This document shows, piece after piece, positions 7,535-16,820 of a stretch of DNA of 53,039 nucleotides. The stretch comes from Clostridium chromiireducens (lineage in GTDB: Bacteria > Bacillota > Clostridia > Clostridiales > Clostridiaceae). The notes under the pieces were generated by a model that did no database searches, was not told the origin of the DNA, and saw nothing but the letters and a program-made list of their open reading frames with translations. The position numbers and the translations under genes are program-made. The DNA lies in the NCBI RefSeq assembly GCF_002029255.1, contig NZ_MZGT01000040.1:1-53039 (forward strand). The letters run 5' to 3'. The first letter of the stretch is position 1. Each line of letters starts with the position of its first letter.

Positions 7535-9598
7535 ATGAGTGATAAAAAAAGAGAATCAAAATTTATTACAAAGGAAATATTGAATGAAGCAATTATAGAA
7601 TCTTTTAAAAAGATGAATCTTAAATATATGATAAAAAATCCAGTTATGTTTGTAGTTGAAGTAGGTTTTATCATAACTTTATTACTTACATTTTTACCTA
7701 GTTTATTTGGCGATCAAGGTAGTAATTTAAGAGTGTACAATTTCATTGTAGCAGTAATATTGTTTATTACAGTACTTTTTGCAAATTTTGCAGAAGCAGT
7801 AGCTGAAGGGAGAGGAAAAGCTCAAGCTGAAAATTTAAAGAAAATGCGTAAGGATACTGTAGCAAAACTATTAAATCCTGATGGAACTACTAAAATCATA
7901 AATGCAAATGAATTAAAAAGAGGAGATGTAGTTTTAGTTGAAAATGGAGAAATAATTCCTAATGATGGTGAAGTTATAGATGGAATAGCTTCTGTAGATG
8001 AATCAGCAATAACTGGTGAATCAGCACCTGTTATGAAAGAACGTGGAGGAGATTTTGCATCAGTTACAGGAGGAACAAAAGTTGTAAGTGACTGGTTAAA
8101 GATTGAGATAACAGCAACACCAGGTGAATCATTTTTAGATAAAATGATTTCTCTTGTAGAAGGAGCATCAAGGCAAAAGACTCCAAATGAAATTGCGCTT
8201 AATACTGTACTTGTTAGCTTGACAATAATATTTCTTATAGTTATAGTTGCCCTTTATCCAATGGCCCATTATTCAGGAGTTTCAATCTATATTTCTACTT
8301 TAATTGCACTTCTTGTTTGTTTAATACCTACAACAATTGGAGGTCTATTATCAGCAATTGGTATTGCAGGCATGGATAGAGTCACTAAATTTAATGTCAT
8401 AGCCATGTCGGGAAAAGCTGTAGAGGCTTGTGGTGATGTAGATACAATGCTTCTTGATAAAACTGGAACCATAACATTTGGTAATAGATTGGCAGCTGAT
8501 TTTATATCTGTTGGAAAAACAGATAAGTTAGATTTAATAAATTATTCTGTAATGTGTTCATTAAAAGATGATACACCAGAAGGGAAATCTATAGTTGATC
8601 TTGGTAAAAAGAGCAAAGCAACAGTTAATGAAGAAGAGTATAAAAGCTTAGATTTTATTGAATTTACAGCTCAAACAAGAATGAGTGGAGTAGATTTACG
8701 TGATGGCACTGCTATAAGAAAGGGAGCTTCTGATTCTATAAGAAATAGAATAAAAGAAATGGGAGGAACTATTCCGAAGGATTTAGATGAAGCTGTTAAT
8801 GGAGTATCAAAACTTGGAGGAACACCTCTTGTAGTTTGTGTAAATGACAAAATATATGGAGTTATATATCTTAAAGATACTGTAAAACCAGGTCTTGTTG
8901 AAAGATTTCAAAGGCTTAGAGAAATAGGAATTAAAACTGTTATGTGTACTGGTGATAATCCGTTGACGGCTGCAACTATTGCTAAAGAGGCTGGAGTAGA
9001 TGAATTTATAGCTGAATGCAAGCCAGAGGATAAAATTGCTGCTATTAAAAAAGAACAAGAACAAGGTAAACTTGTAGCAATGACTGGAGATGGAACTAAT
9101 GATGCACCAGCTCTAGCACAGGCAGATGTAGGGCTTGCCATGAATAGTGGTACTACAGCAGCTAAAGAAGCAGCCAATATGGTAGATTTAGATTCAGATC
9201 CAACAAAAATCCTAGAAGTAGTTGAGATAGGAAAACAACTATTGATTACAAGAGGGGCTTTAACTACTTTCAGTATTGCTAATGATGTAGCAAAGTATTT
9301 TGCTATTATACCCGCTATATTTACTGTAGCTATACCTGAAATGCAAATAATGAATATAATGAGACTTTCAACACCATATAGTGCTATACTCTCAGCGCTT
9401 ATATTTAATGCAATAATAATACCATTGCTTATTCCAATAGCAATGAAAGGTGTAAAATATAAACCTATGAAAGCAGAAATGATGTTACTTAGAAATATGC
9501 TCATTTTTGGAGGCGGAGGAGTACTTGTTCCTTTTATAGGAATAAAGATAATTGATATGGTTATTACTCCACTAGTTAGAATTCTTAATATAGGCTAA
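7535..9598 (+). CDS. kdpB: Potassium-transporting P-type ATPase subunit B
   Basis: A 687-residue P-type ATPase that phosphorylates itself and drives K+ uptake through KdpA. Visible motifs: TGES at 160-163 in the actuator domain (Ser163 corresponds to the regulatory Ser162 of E. coli), DKTGT with the phosphorylated Asp308, and [12 protein letters not shown] in the hinge. Ribosome site AAGGAG. The gap to kdpC (160 nt) is unusually wide and contains a repeat and hairpin. Confidence 0.97.
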   Translation: MSDKKRESKFITKEILNEAIIESFKKMNLKYMIKNPVMFVVEVGFIITLLLTFLPSLFGDQGSNLRVYNFIVAVILFITVLFANFAEAVAEGRGKAQAENLKKMRKDTVAKLLNPDGTTKIINANELKRGDVVLVENGEIIPNDGEVIDGIASVDESAITGESAPVMKERGGDFASVTGGTKVVSDWLKIEITATPGESFLDKMISLVEGASRQKTPNEIALNTVLVSLTIIFLIVIVALYPMAHYSGVSIYISTLIALLVCLIPTTIGGLLSAIGIAGMDRVTKFNVIAMSGKAVEACGDVDTMLLDKTGTITFGNRLAADFISVGKTDKLDLINYSVMCSLKDDTPEGKSIVDLGKKSKATVNEEEYKSLDFIEFTAQTRMSGVDLRDGTAIRKGASDSIRNRIKEMGGTIPKDLDEAVNGVSKLGGTPLVVCVNDKIYGVIYLKDTVKPGLVERFQRLREIGIKTVMCTGDNPLTAATIAKEAGVDEFIAECKPEDKIAAIKKEQEQGKLVAMTGDGTNDAPALAQADVGLAMNSGTTAAKEAANMVDLDSDPTKILEVVEIGKQLLITRGALTTFSIANDVAKYFAIIPAIFTVAIPEMQIMNIMRLSTPYSAILSALIFNAIIIPLLIPIAMKGVKYKPMKAEMMLLRNMLIFGGGGVLVPFIGIKIIDMVITPLVRILNIG

Positions 9599-9600
9599 TT

Positions 9601-9660
9601 TAGTCAGTTAACAGTCAGCAATTTACAATTGAGAATGAAAGCCGCAGGCTTTCTTTTCAA
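9601..9660 (+). repeat. Small intergenic repeat with hairpin between kdpB and kdpC
   Basis: AGTCAGTTAACAGTCAGCAA is followed by TTTACAATTGAGAATGAAAG and a GAAAGCC-GCA-GGCTTTC hairpin running into TTTTC. The string is built of overlapping short repeats and has the look of a dispersed extragenic repeat of clostridial genomes (from memory, not searched). The 7-bp stem plus T-tract could act as a partial terminator inside the operon. Confidence 0.45.
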
Positions 9661-9758
9661 ATGAATGTTTCTTGAAGTTCTGAGATTTCAGAAAAATATG
9701 TTATTAAGTATTTTAAAATAAATAATCGTATGTATTTCAACAAAAAGGAGATTTTTAT

Positions 9759-10385
9759 ATGAAAATAATTAAAAAATCTATTCTCGTAAGTATTACTTTA
9801 ATGATACTTTGTGGGCTTATATATCCTCTTTTAATGACTGGAATAAGTCAGTTAATTTTTAATAAACAAGCTAACGGAAGTATGGTAGTTTTTGATGGAA
9901 AAGAAGTTGGATCAGAACTTATAGGTCAAAATTTTACAGATCCTAGATTCTTTAGAGGCAGAGTTTCTGCAGTAAATTATAACACTTATACAGAAGCTGA
10001 TACAAAAGAAGATGAAAATGGTAAGTCAGCATATAGTGGTGTAGGTTCAGGATCACAAAATTTAGCACCTTCTAATGAAGCACTTAAAGAAAGAGTTGAA
10101 AAAGATATTAATGAATTTTTAGATACTCATCCTGGAGTTAAAAAAGAAGATATTCCAACTGATTTATTAACAAGCTCGGGTTCAGGTCTTGATCCTGACG
10201 TAAGTCCAGAAGCAGCAGCAATTCAAATACCTGCAGTTTCAAAGGCATCAAGAATAAGTGAAGCTGATCTTCGCAAAATTGTTGATAAATATACTGAGGA
10301 CAGGACTTTAGGTGTATTTGGAGAAACAAGAGTAAATATTATGAAAGTTAATATTGAAGTAGCTGCAATTTTAAACAAAAAGTAG
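9759..10385 (+). CDS. kdpC: Potassium-transporting ATPase subunit C
   Basis: A 208-residue protein with one N-terminal transmembrane helix (about 7-30) and an extracytoplasmic domain that includes [12 protein letters not shown] near residues 52-63 and the family hallmark [14 protein letters not shown] (about 143-156). It stabilises KdpFABC and raises ATP affinity. AAGGAG precedes the ATG. Slightly longer than E. coli KdpC (190 aa). Confidence 0.96.
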   Translation: MKIIKKSILVSITLMILCGLIYPLLMTGISQLIFNKQANGSMVVFDGKEVGSELIGQNFTDPRFFRGRVSAVNYNTYTEADTKEDENGKSAYSGVGSGSQNLAPSNEALKERVEKDINEFLDTHPGVKKEDIPTDLLTSSGSGLDPDVSPEAAAIQIPAVSKASRISEADLRKIVDKYTEDRTLGVFGETRVNIMKVNIEVAAILNKK

Positions 10386-10431
10386 ATTGAAGTTGTGTGC
10401 ATTTTATATTATGTGGACTGGAGGAGTTACT

Positions 10432-10776
10432 ATGAAAAAGATGCTTTCTGTATTTTTAATTTTTATAATGAGTAGTATTTTTATAGTAGGTTGTAGCAAC
10501 GACCCATATATCGGAAGATATAGATCCTCCGATAATACTATATTGGAACTTAACTCAAATGGTAATTGTACAATTATAAATAATTTTTATAAGGATGTAT
10601 TTTATACTTATGCAAAATATAGCATAGAAGATAATGAAATAGAAATAGTTTTTGAAAATAATGAACAGAATTATTTTAGAACCAAAAGTTTAAAAGGAAA
10701 AGTTAAAGGAAGCAATATAGAGTTTTATAATTATTCAAGCGTGAAAGAAGAGGATATCTATTCAAAAATGGATTAA
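10432..10776 (+). CDS. Small lipoprotein inside the kdp operon
   Basis: A 114-residue lipoprotein: MKK, a hydrophobic stretch and a lipobox ending FIVGC with Cys21 as the lipidated residue. The mature part (YIGRYRSSDNTILELNSNG and the strand-rich remainder) is predicted all-beta and resembles small lipocalin-like repeat lipoproteins. The start at 10432 is chosen because GGAGGA lies 6 nt upstream; a frame extension to 10387 has no ribosome site. Its place between kdpC and kdpD suggests co-expression with the K+ pump. I do not recognise a named family. Confidence 0.7.
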   Translation: MKKMLSVFLIFIMSSIFIVGCSNDPYIGRYRSSDNTILELNSNGNCTIINNFYKDVFYTYAKYSIEDNEIEIVFENNEQNYFRTKSLKGKVKGSNIEFYNYSSVKEEDIYSKMD

Positions 10777-10855
10777 TACAGTTTAGGAAAGATACTTCTT
10801 TTGTATTAACTACTATATAATTTTACTAAAATAGAAGACACAACTATATGAGAGT

Positions 10856-10862
10856 AAGGAGG
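10856..10862 (+). promoter_or_regulatory. Ribosome binding site that decides the kdpD start
   Basis: A full AAGGAGG is followed after 7 nt by AUA at 10870, in frame with kdpD. No ATG, GTG or TTG occurs in frame between this site and the TTG at 10951, so a canonical start does not exist at the proper distance. Confidence 0.8.
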
Positions 10863-10869
10863 AATTTAA

Positions 10870-13581
10870 ATAGATATTCATGAAAGGCCAAATCCAGACT
10901 ATCTTTTAAATCAAATAAAAAAAGATGAAGAGGATTCTTCGATAGGGAAATTGAAGATATTTTTTGGTTATGCAGCTGGAGTTGGTAAGAGTTACTCAAT
11001 GCTGATGGAAGCTCATGATATGAAAAAGATGGGCAAGGATATAGTAATTGGTTATATAGAACCTCATACTAGACCAGAAACTATGGCTTTAGTAAGTGGA
11101 ATTGAAGACATTGGCGTTAAGATTATTAATTATAAGGGAATAATATTAAAAGAATTCGATTTAGATAAGGCTCTTGATAGAAAGCCACAGATAATATTAG
11201 TAGATGAACTTGCTCATACCAATGCTAGTACTGAAAGGCATAGAAAAAGATGGCAGGATATCGAGGAACTTTTAGAGGCTGGAATAGATGTTTATACAAC
11301 TTTAAATGTTCAGCATATTGAAAGCTTAAATGATATAGTTGAAAGTATAACACATATTGCTGTAAGAGAAACAATTCCGGATAAGGTCTTTGATGAAGCT
11401 GATAAAGTAGAATTAATTGATATTGAGCCGACTGAACTCCTTAATAGATTTAGTGAGGGAAAAGTTTATAGCAAGGAGCAGACAAGAAAAGCTTTTAATA
11501 ACTTTTTTACTAAAAATAATCTATTTGCCCTAAGGGAAATTGCATTAAGAAGAACAGCTGATAGAGTAAATTATGAGGTGGAAAGTGTAAGATTATCAAA
11601 AGGACAGATAACTGTAATGCCAACATCAGATGTAGTGCTTGCCTGTATTTCCCCATCACCTTCATCTTCAAGAGTCATAAGGACAGCCACAAGGATGGCT
11701 GAAGCTCATCATTCAAAATGGATAGCTCTTTATGTTGAGACAACAAAATCTCAAAATTTGAGTAAAGAAGATAGAGAAAGGCTTAATTCACATTTTAGTT
11801 TAGCGGAGCAATTAGGAGGAGAAGTAGTAACAGCATATGGTGACAATACTATTGAACAGATAATTCAATATGCAAAATTTAGAAATGCAACTAAAATTAT
11901 TATAGGTAAAAATCATAAGAAACCTGAGAATTTATTTCATTTTTATGCTAGGGATATTGTTGATAAACTTATGGAATCAAACTCTTATATAGATGTGTAT
12001 GTAATACCAAATTCAACTTTTTATAAGGGAAAAGAAAAGATAATACAGAAGGATAAAATAAAATTCAATGTGACTAAAAGAGAGATATTAATATCCAGCT
12101 TAATAATGCTATTATCTACAATGATTTCGCTATTAATTGATTATATAGGTTTTAGTGAAGCTAATATAATTATGATATTTATACTCGGTGTTATTATAGT
12201 TAATATGAAAACAAGAGGATACCTTTTAGGGTTCACTAGTTCAATTATAAGCATTTTTCTATTTAATTTTCTTTTTACAGAACCAAGATATTCTCTTGAA
12301 GTATATGATAAAAGCTATCTGGCAACATTTCCTATTATGCTTATAGTAACATTTATCATTGGTACTCTTACAAATAAAATTCAAAGAGAAGCGCAAAATT
12401 CGTTGCTAAGAGAAAATAGAACACAAATTTTGTACAGGGTAAGCAAAAAATTATTAAGTGCAACAGGTACTGCAGATGTTGTAGGGATAGGAATAAAATA
12501 TTTATCAAGATTACTTGAAAGAACTATTATTTGCTATTTAGTTCAAGAAAATAGATTATCTACACCTTTTATTTATACTGCAACTAAAGGTGAGAAAGAC
12601 AGAGCTTTATTAAGTAAGGATGAAGAAGCTGTAGCACACTGGACGTTATTAAATGATAAAGAGTCAGGGACAGGAACAAATACCTTTTATGGAGCAAAAG
12701 GTTATTATATGCCTCTAAAAAGTAATGGAAGAATATTAGGCGTAATAGGAATTTCATGTACTAATGGTCAATTAAAACCTGAACAAAAATTTATATTTGA
12801 AACAGTTGCTAACCAAATTTATATTGCTCTAGACCGAGAAATCCTTGCAGAAACCCAAAAGAATTCTAAATTAGAGGTAGAAAGCGAAAGGTTAAGGAGT
12901 AATCTTTTAAGGTCAATTTCTCATGACTTAAGAAGCCCCCTTGCAGGAATTAAGGGAGCAGTAAGCACTATAATTGAAACAGGAAATCTCATATCAGAAG
13001 AAACTAGGAGCGAATTACTTGAAGGTGTTTACGATGATACTGAGTGGCTCATAAGATTAGTTGAAAACTTACTTAGCATGACACGATTTGATGAAGGAAA
13101 GATGAAAATAAAAAAGAATATGGAGATTGTAGAAGAAGTAGTTTATGAAGCGGTTCAAAGGACTTCAAAACGATTTAAAGATCATAATATTAAAGTAACA
13201 GTTTCTGAAAATGTAATAATGGCTCCAATGGATGGTAGTCTAATTGAGCAGGTCATAATAAATTTACTTGATAATGCCATAAAATTTACTCCCATAGAAT
13301 CAGAAATAGAAGTAAAGTTTCATGAAAATGATGAGAGTGTTATCTTCGAGGTAAGTGATAATGGTATGGGAATAAGTGAAGAAATATTACCAAATATATT
13401 TGATAGATTTTTTACAAACGGAAATATAGTTTCAGATTCTAGACGAGGTGTTGGTTTAGGCCTTGCAATTTGCAAATCCATAGTTGAAGCACATGGTGGA
13501 ACAATTTTTGCTTATAACAAAGATGAAGGAGGAGCAACTTTTAAATTTGATATTCCGAAGGAGGAAAAAGTAGATGGATAA
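10870..13581 (+). CDS. kdpD: Osmosensitive K+ channel sensor histidine kinase KdpD, probable AUA start
   Basis: About 903 residues from 10870. The upstream segment HERPNPDYLLNQIKKDEE matches the RPxPDxLL opening of KdpD and continues into the KdpD N-terminal domain with a Walker A (GYAAGVGKSYSM), a UspA-like domain, four closely spaced transmembrane helices, a GAF domain and the kinase core (SHDLRSPL with His685, NLLDNAIKFT, GVGLGLAICKSI). The first codon in this frame after the ribosome site is AUA; the only canonical alternative, TTG at 10951, would remove the conserved opening and has no good site. KdpD phosphorylates KdpE under K+ limitation; its gene overlaps kdpE by 8 nt. Confidence 0.92.
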   Translation: MDIHERPNPDYLLNQIKKDEEDSSIGKLKIFFGYAAGVGKSYSMLMEAHDMKKMGKDIVIGYIEPHTRPETMALVSGIEDIGVKIINYKGIILKEFDLDKALDRKPQIILVDELAHTNASTERHRKRWQDIEELLEAGIDVYTTLNVQHIESLNDIVESITHIAVRETIPDKVFDEADKVELIDIEPTELLNRFSEGKVYSKEQTRKAFNNFFTKNNLFALREIALRRTADRVNYEVESVRLSKGQITVMPTSDVVLACISPSPSSSRVIRTATRMAEAHHSKWIALYVETTKSQNLSKEDRERLNSHFSLAEQLGGEVVTAYGDNTIEQIIQYAKFRNATKIIIGKNHKKPENLFHFYARDIVDKLMESNSYIDVYVIPNSTFYKGKEKIIQKDKIKFNVTKREILISSLIMLLSTMISLLIDYIGFSEANIIMIFILGVIIVNMKTRGYLLGFTSSIISIFLFNFLFTEPRYSLEVYDKSYLATFPIMLIVTFIIGTLTNKIQREAQNSLLRENRTQILYRVSKKLLSATGTADVVGIGIKYLSRLLERTIICYLVQENRLSTPFIYTATKGEKDRALLSKDEEAVAHWTLLNDKESGTGTNTFYGAKGYYMPLKSNGRILGVIGISCTNGQLKPEQKFIFETVANQIYIALDREILAETQKNSKLEVESERLRSNLLRSISHDLRSPLAGIKGAVSTIIETGNLISEETRSELLEGVYDDTEWLIRLVENLLSMTRFDEGKMKIKKNMEIVEEVVYEAVQRTSKRFKDHNIKVTVSENVIMAPMDGSLIEQVIINLLDNAIKFTPIESEIEVKFHENDESVIFEVSDNGMGISEEILPNIFDRFFTNGNIVSDSRRGVGLGLAICKSIVEAHGGTIFAYNKDEGGATFKFDIPKEEKVDG

Positions 13582-14272
13582 TAAACTGCATATCCTTGTT
13601 GTTGAAGACGATAGACCTATAAGAAATTTTATAACAGCATCCTTAAAAGTTCAAGGATTTAATTATATAGAAACGGATAAAGGGAATGAAGCCATTGCTC
13701 TTTCAATGTCACATAATCCTGATTTAATAATATTGGATTTAGGACTTCCAGATATTGATGGAATCGAAGTTGTTACAAAAGTAAGAGAATGGTCAAAGGT
13801 TCCTATAATAATTGTTTCTGCAAGAGAAAATGAGAGACAGAAAATTGAAGCTTTAGATAAAGGTGCAGATGATTATTTAACAAAGCCATTTGGAATAGGA
13901 GAATTATTAGCAAGAATTAGAGTATCCTTAAGACATAGCATGACTGTAACAAATGAAAAAGGCAGTATTGATGTGTTTAAAGTTAAGGATTTAGCAGTAG
14001 ATTTTAATAAAAGAAAAGTGACTATAAACAGTGAAGATAAACATTTAACTCCCATAGAATATAAAATAATGGCACTCCTTTGTAAGTATTCAGGAAAAGT
14101 ATTAACTCATAATTTTATTATTAACGAAATTTGGGGAGCTTCAATAGGGAATGAAACTCAGTCACTTAGGGTTTTTATGGCGAGCCTAAGAAGAAAAATA
14201 GAGAAAAACCCTGCAGATCCACAATATATTTATACAGAAGTCGGGGTAGGGTACAGATTAGTTGATGATTAA
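13574..14272 (+). CDS. kdpE: KDP operon response regulator KdpE
   Basis: A 232-residue OmpR/PhoB-type regulator: receiver domain 1-120 with the phosphoacceptor Asp55 (IILDLGLPD) and Lys in the LTKPF motif, then a winged-helix DNA-binding domain (about 130-230: HLTPIEYKIMALL, ending VGVGYRLVDD). It overlaps kdpD by 8 nt, so the pair is translationally coupled, and it closes the kdp operon. It should activate the kdp genes at low K+. Confidence 0.95.
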   Translation: MDNKLHILVVEDDRPIRNFITASLKVQGFNYIETDKGNEAIALSMSHNPDLIILDLGLPDIDGIEVVTKVREWSKVPIIIVSARENERQKIEALDKGADDYLTKPFGIGELLARIRVSLRHSMTVTNEKGSIDVFKVKDLAVDFNKRKVTINSEDKHLTPIEYKIMALLCKYSGKVLTHNFIINEIWGASIGNETQSLRVFMASLRRKIEKNPADPQYIYTEVGVGYRLVDD

Positions 14273-14311
14273 AAAAACTCATAGTCCATTATTTAGAATT
14301 GAAATTGAAAT

Positions 14312-14340
14312 GGGGGGATCTTGATTAAAAATCAAACCCC
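14312..14340 (+). terminator. Hairpin after kdpE
   Basis: GGGGGATCTTGATT pairs with AATCAAACCCC across a short A-rich loop, 40 nt after the kdpE stop. The stem is imperfect and no T-tract follows, so termination strength is uncertain. Confidence 0.45.
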
Positions 14341-14410
14341 TATTCAATATTAATTTTGAAAAAGTATATGAGTAATTTTGTTAATTATTTGACTTATTCT
14401 CAAAAGTATA

Positions 14411-14622
14411 TACTATACTAGAAAGGAAGTAGACTCTTTTATGTAGTGTTGCATTTAGAATACGACTGTAGGATTTCTTCAGTAAAAGTTGTTCCATTTT
14501 TGCTTGTCCTGATCTTTAGATCAGGAGCATGCAGGAATGGGTACAACTTTTACTGGTAGAAATCCACAGTCATATTCTATAGCAACCGAAATAACAGAGT
14601 CTACTTCCTTTCGGTAAGTTAC
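14411..14622 (-). repeat. Long-hairpin repeat element, copy 2 (inverted)
   Basis: About 212 nt. Left end TACTATACTAGAAAGGAAG / TAGACTCT pairs with right end AGAGTCTA / CTTCCTTTCGGTAAGTTA. The core GTAAAAGTTGTTCC ... GGGTACAACTTTTAC forms the apical arm. Orientation is opposite to copies 1 and 3; the reverse complement of its core is almost identical to that of copy 3 (CCTGCATGCTCCTGATCTAA). It lies between kdpE and the 3' end of the P-II gene. Confidence 0.75.
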
Positions 14623-14644
14623 CACTTTTTTAGAATAGGCATTT

Positions 14645-14983
14645 CTATAATGCATCTTTTCCGCGTTCACCAGTTCTAATTCTCACGCATTCTGCTATGT
14701 CAACAACAAATATTTTTCCATCTCCGACTTCACCAGTTCTAGCAATTGATATAATTAATTCAATAATTTCTTCAACTCTATCATCTTCAACTACTATTTG
14801 AACTTCTATTTTTGGCAATACGTTAGTTATTACCTCAGTACCTCTGTGGTATTCTTTCCATCCACGTTGTTGTCCACATCCCATAACTTGGTTTATAGTT
14901 ATACCGTTTATATTGTGATCTTTTAATGCTTCCTTAATATCTTCAAGCTTTGAAGGCCTTATTATTGCTTCTATTCTTTTCAT
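14645..14983 (-). CDS. P-II family nitrogen regulatory protein
   Basis: A 112-residue P-II signal protein: KRIEAIIRPSKLEDIKEAL opening, T-loop at about 37-55, and the C-terminal TGEVGDGKIFVVDIAECVRI followed by RTGE, the ATP/2-oxoglutarate-binding signature. P-II trimers sense 2-oxoglutarate and ATP/ADP and regulate ammonium transporters, glutamine synthetase or nitrogenase. Position 51, uridylylated Tyr in enteric GlnB, is Val here, so control by uridylylation is not expected. No amtB or nif gene is adjacent. GGGAGG lies before the ATG on the minus strand, with a TATTATAAT-type -10 further upstream. Confident in the fold; the partner is unknown. Confidence 0.9.
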   Translation of the reverse strand: MKRIEAIIRPSKLEDIKEALKDHNINGITINQVMGCGQQRGWKEYHRGTEVITNVLPKIEVQIVVEDDRVEEIIELIISIARTGEVGDGKIFVVDIAECVRIRTGERGKDAL

Positions 14984-15347
14984 AATATATTCCCTCCCTG
15001 ATTATATATTATAATATATACTGTTTTCCTAATCCTTTACAATGAAATTATAGAGTGTCTTTTCAAAGTGGATTTCTTAATATAAGATAGGTTATACTAT
15101 ACTATTATATTATATAGTATAAGTTGATTAGTCCAACCAATTTGGACAAGAAGATTAATTTAAAATTTAAATTTTGATACATGCATGAAGAAAAAACAAT
15201 ATTTGATGAATCATTCTGTTATAAAAGAATGCAAGTCCTAATATTATTAAAGCTATAATGGTAATATACATTACATAATGAAAAAGATAATAGGTACTAG
15301 ATATGTTTACAACTAATACTTATTATCTAGATTAATAAAAAAGGTTA

Positions 15348-15380
15348 TATGCCGAAATTCTAAGGGAAGATTTCGGCATA
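15348..15380 (-). terminator. Hairpin, terminator-like on the minus strand
   Basis: TATGCCGAAAT and ATTTCGGCATA pair perfectly over an 11-nt loop. Read on the minus strand it is followed by AACCTTTTTT, as in a rho-independent terminator. No minus-strand gene is obvious to its right, so an unannotated small RNA could end here. Confidence 0.4.
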
Positions 15381-15540
15381 GGTTTGAAATATACTTAAAT
15401 ACAATTAAATTATATTATATAAAATGTTCCAATTCAATATATTATCTAGTTAATAATAAGAAAAATGAAAAAAATTTTTCATTTTTCATTATATTGGATT
15501 TAATAATATCAATTTAATATATAAATATTTAAAAAGCAAA

Positions 15541-15577
15541 AGAGATAGTATTAACAAAATGTTTAAATACTATCTCT
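15541..15577 (+). terminator. Hairpin with 12-bp perfect stem
   Basis: AGAGATAGTATT and AATACTATCTCT pair over a 13-nt loop, followed by ATTTATTA. No plus-strand gene lies immediately upstream, so it may terminate an unrecognised small transcript. Confidence 0.4.
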
Positions 15578-15698
15578 ATTTATTAGGTCGGGTTATTATG
15601 TTTACATATTTAATGATTGACCTGGTTTATAAAAAATATACATTAACTATAAAACTTTATCTATTTTTATCATAATCTATAACAAAAAAAATTACTTA

Positions 15699-15743
15699 GC
15701 ATAATATAAAATTAGGTGTTTTTTCAACACAATTTTATTATGC
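15699..15743 (+). promoter_or_regulatory. Leader hairpin of the acidic GX3 protein gene
   Basis: GCATAAT...AAATT...GGTGTT pairs with AACAC...AATTT...ATTATGC around a T-rich loop, ending 8-9 nt before the GAAGGAGAG ribosome site. Its closeness to the start suggests it is part of the transcript leader and may affect stability or initiation. Confidence 0.4.
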
Positions 15744-15765
15744 AAATTACGAAGGAGAGAAAAAG

Positions 15766-16119
15766 ATGGATAACAAAATTGGATTTGATCTAGAAGATTT
15801 TGAGTGTTTTAGTGATATTAAACTTTTTGAAGAGGACGAATGCTTTGAAAAAGAGGAAAGCTATGATGAAGATGAGTTCGAAAGTATAGATGAAATCAAT
15901 AATATAGATGAATGTTTCGAAGATAAAAAACACGGGTGTAAAAAGATATGCGAAGACATGTATAAAGATGGATTTGAAAAAGGAAGAAGCCAAGGATTTA
16001 AAGAGGGATGCAAAAAAGGTTACGAAAAAGCAGTTAATGATCTTAAAAATTATATGAAGAAAAATAAATGCTGTATAAAATGTCATAAACATCATAATAA
16101 CAATAAGAGTTGTTATTAA
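15766..16119 (+). CDS. Acidic protein with GX3 repeat and Cys/His tail, function unknown
   Basis: A 117-residue soluble protein in three parts: an acidic N-terminus (about 1-58, rich in Asp/Glu/Phe), a YKDGFEKGRSQGFKEGCKKG segment with Gly every fourth residue (about 66-85), and a basic tail rich in Cys and His (CCIKCHKHH). The GX3 pattern resembles the deca-GX3/Yae1-type helical motif, and the protein at 52518 has the same pattern. I do not recognise a named family; the Cys/His tail could bind metal. Strong GAAGGAGAG ribosome site; followed by a strong terminator, so it is monocistronic. Confidence 0.65.
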   Translation: MDNKIGFDLEDFECFSDIKLFEEDECFEKEESYDEDEFESIDEINNIDECFEDKKHGCKKICEDMYKDGFEKGRSQGFKEGCKKGYEKAVNDLKNYMKKNKCCIKCHKHHNNNKSCY

Positions 16120-16153
16120 TTAATCTCCTAAATATTTAAAAAATTAAATATTT

Positions 16154-16194
16154 ACTGAAAAAGAGGAGTACAATTATAGCTCCTCTTTTTCAGT
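16154..16194 (+). terminator. Rho-independent terminator
   Basis: ACTGAAAAAGAGGAG and CTCCTCTTTTTCAGT form a perfect 15-bp stem with an 11-nt loop, 35 nt after the acidic protein gene. The T run lies in the 3' arm. Confidence 0.85.
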
Positions 16195-16312
16195 AACATC
16201 CAATAATTGTTTTATTTTATGTTAGATAAATGTTAATAGACAAACCAATATATTATAAAATCATTAAGTTTGTGCTATAATAATACAAAATTAGAAATAG
16301 TGGGGTGTTTTT

Positions 16313-16705
16313 ATGGTGAAATGGAAAAGTGATTATGAAATTGGAGTATCGTTAATTGACGAGCAGCATAAAAAATTATTTGAAATAGCTAACAGTGCAT
16401 ATGAGCTTCTTAGAAATGATTTTTATGTGGATAAATATGATAAGATTATTGAAATTCTTTCTGAATTAAAAGATTATACAGTATTTCATTTTAAATCAGA
16501 AGAAGAATATATGTTAAGCATTGGATATAAAAGATTCTTTTCTCATAAAGTAGAACATGAAAATTTCATAAATGAAATTAATAGTATTAATTTAGCAGAA
16601 ATAGATGAGAATCAAGATGAATCAGTAAAAGATTTATTAGGATTCGTTGTAGATTGGATTGATAAGCATATTCTAGATCAGGACAAGCTTATTATAGTTC
16701 AGTAA
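16313..16705 (+). CDS. Bacteriohemerythrin
   Basis: A 130-residue four-helix oxygen-binding protein. All seven diiron ligands of the family are visible: His19 (DEQHKKLF), His59 and Glu63 (FHFKSEEEY), His78 and His82 (SHKVEHENF), His119 and Asp124 (KHILDQD). The WKSDYEIGVSLIDEQH opening is canonical. In anaerobes such proteins bind O2 for detoxification or sensing. Single-domain, no fused chemotaxis or GGDEF module. Its ribosome site is weak (GTGGGG, 7-8 nt upstream). No operon partner. Confidence 0.92.
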   Translation: MVKWKSDYEIGVSLIDEQHKKLFEIANSAYELLRNDFYVDKYDKIIEILSELKDYTVFHFKSEEEYMLSIGYKRFFSHKVEHENFINEINSINLAEIDENQDESVKDLLGFVVDWIDKHILDQDKLIIVQ

Positions 16706-16820
16706 CAGTTTGGAGATTACTAATATTAAGGCGGCACTAAGCATGACTACAATTTTATCAATGGTGAAATAAGTACTATGGTTTGGGATTAAGGGGTATA
16801 TAATAAATAGCGTACATAAT

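Larger units (their letters stand above)
14984..15765. other. Long intergenic region with several hairpins, no gene seen
   Basis: No coding frame with a ribosome site was found. It holds the divergent leader of the P-II gene, a GTCCAA/TTGGAC inverted repeat near 15133-15149, an 11-bp hairpin at 15348-15380, a 12-bp hairpin at 15541-15577 and a leader hairpin at 15699-15743, separated by very AT-rich sequence. Confidence 0.5.

Noticed and set aside
8908..9504. A 198-codon minus-strand frame inside kdpB
   Set aside because: kdpB is certain on the plus strand; the frame is a shadow of its codon pattern without start signals.
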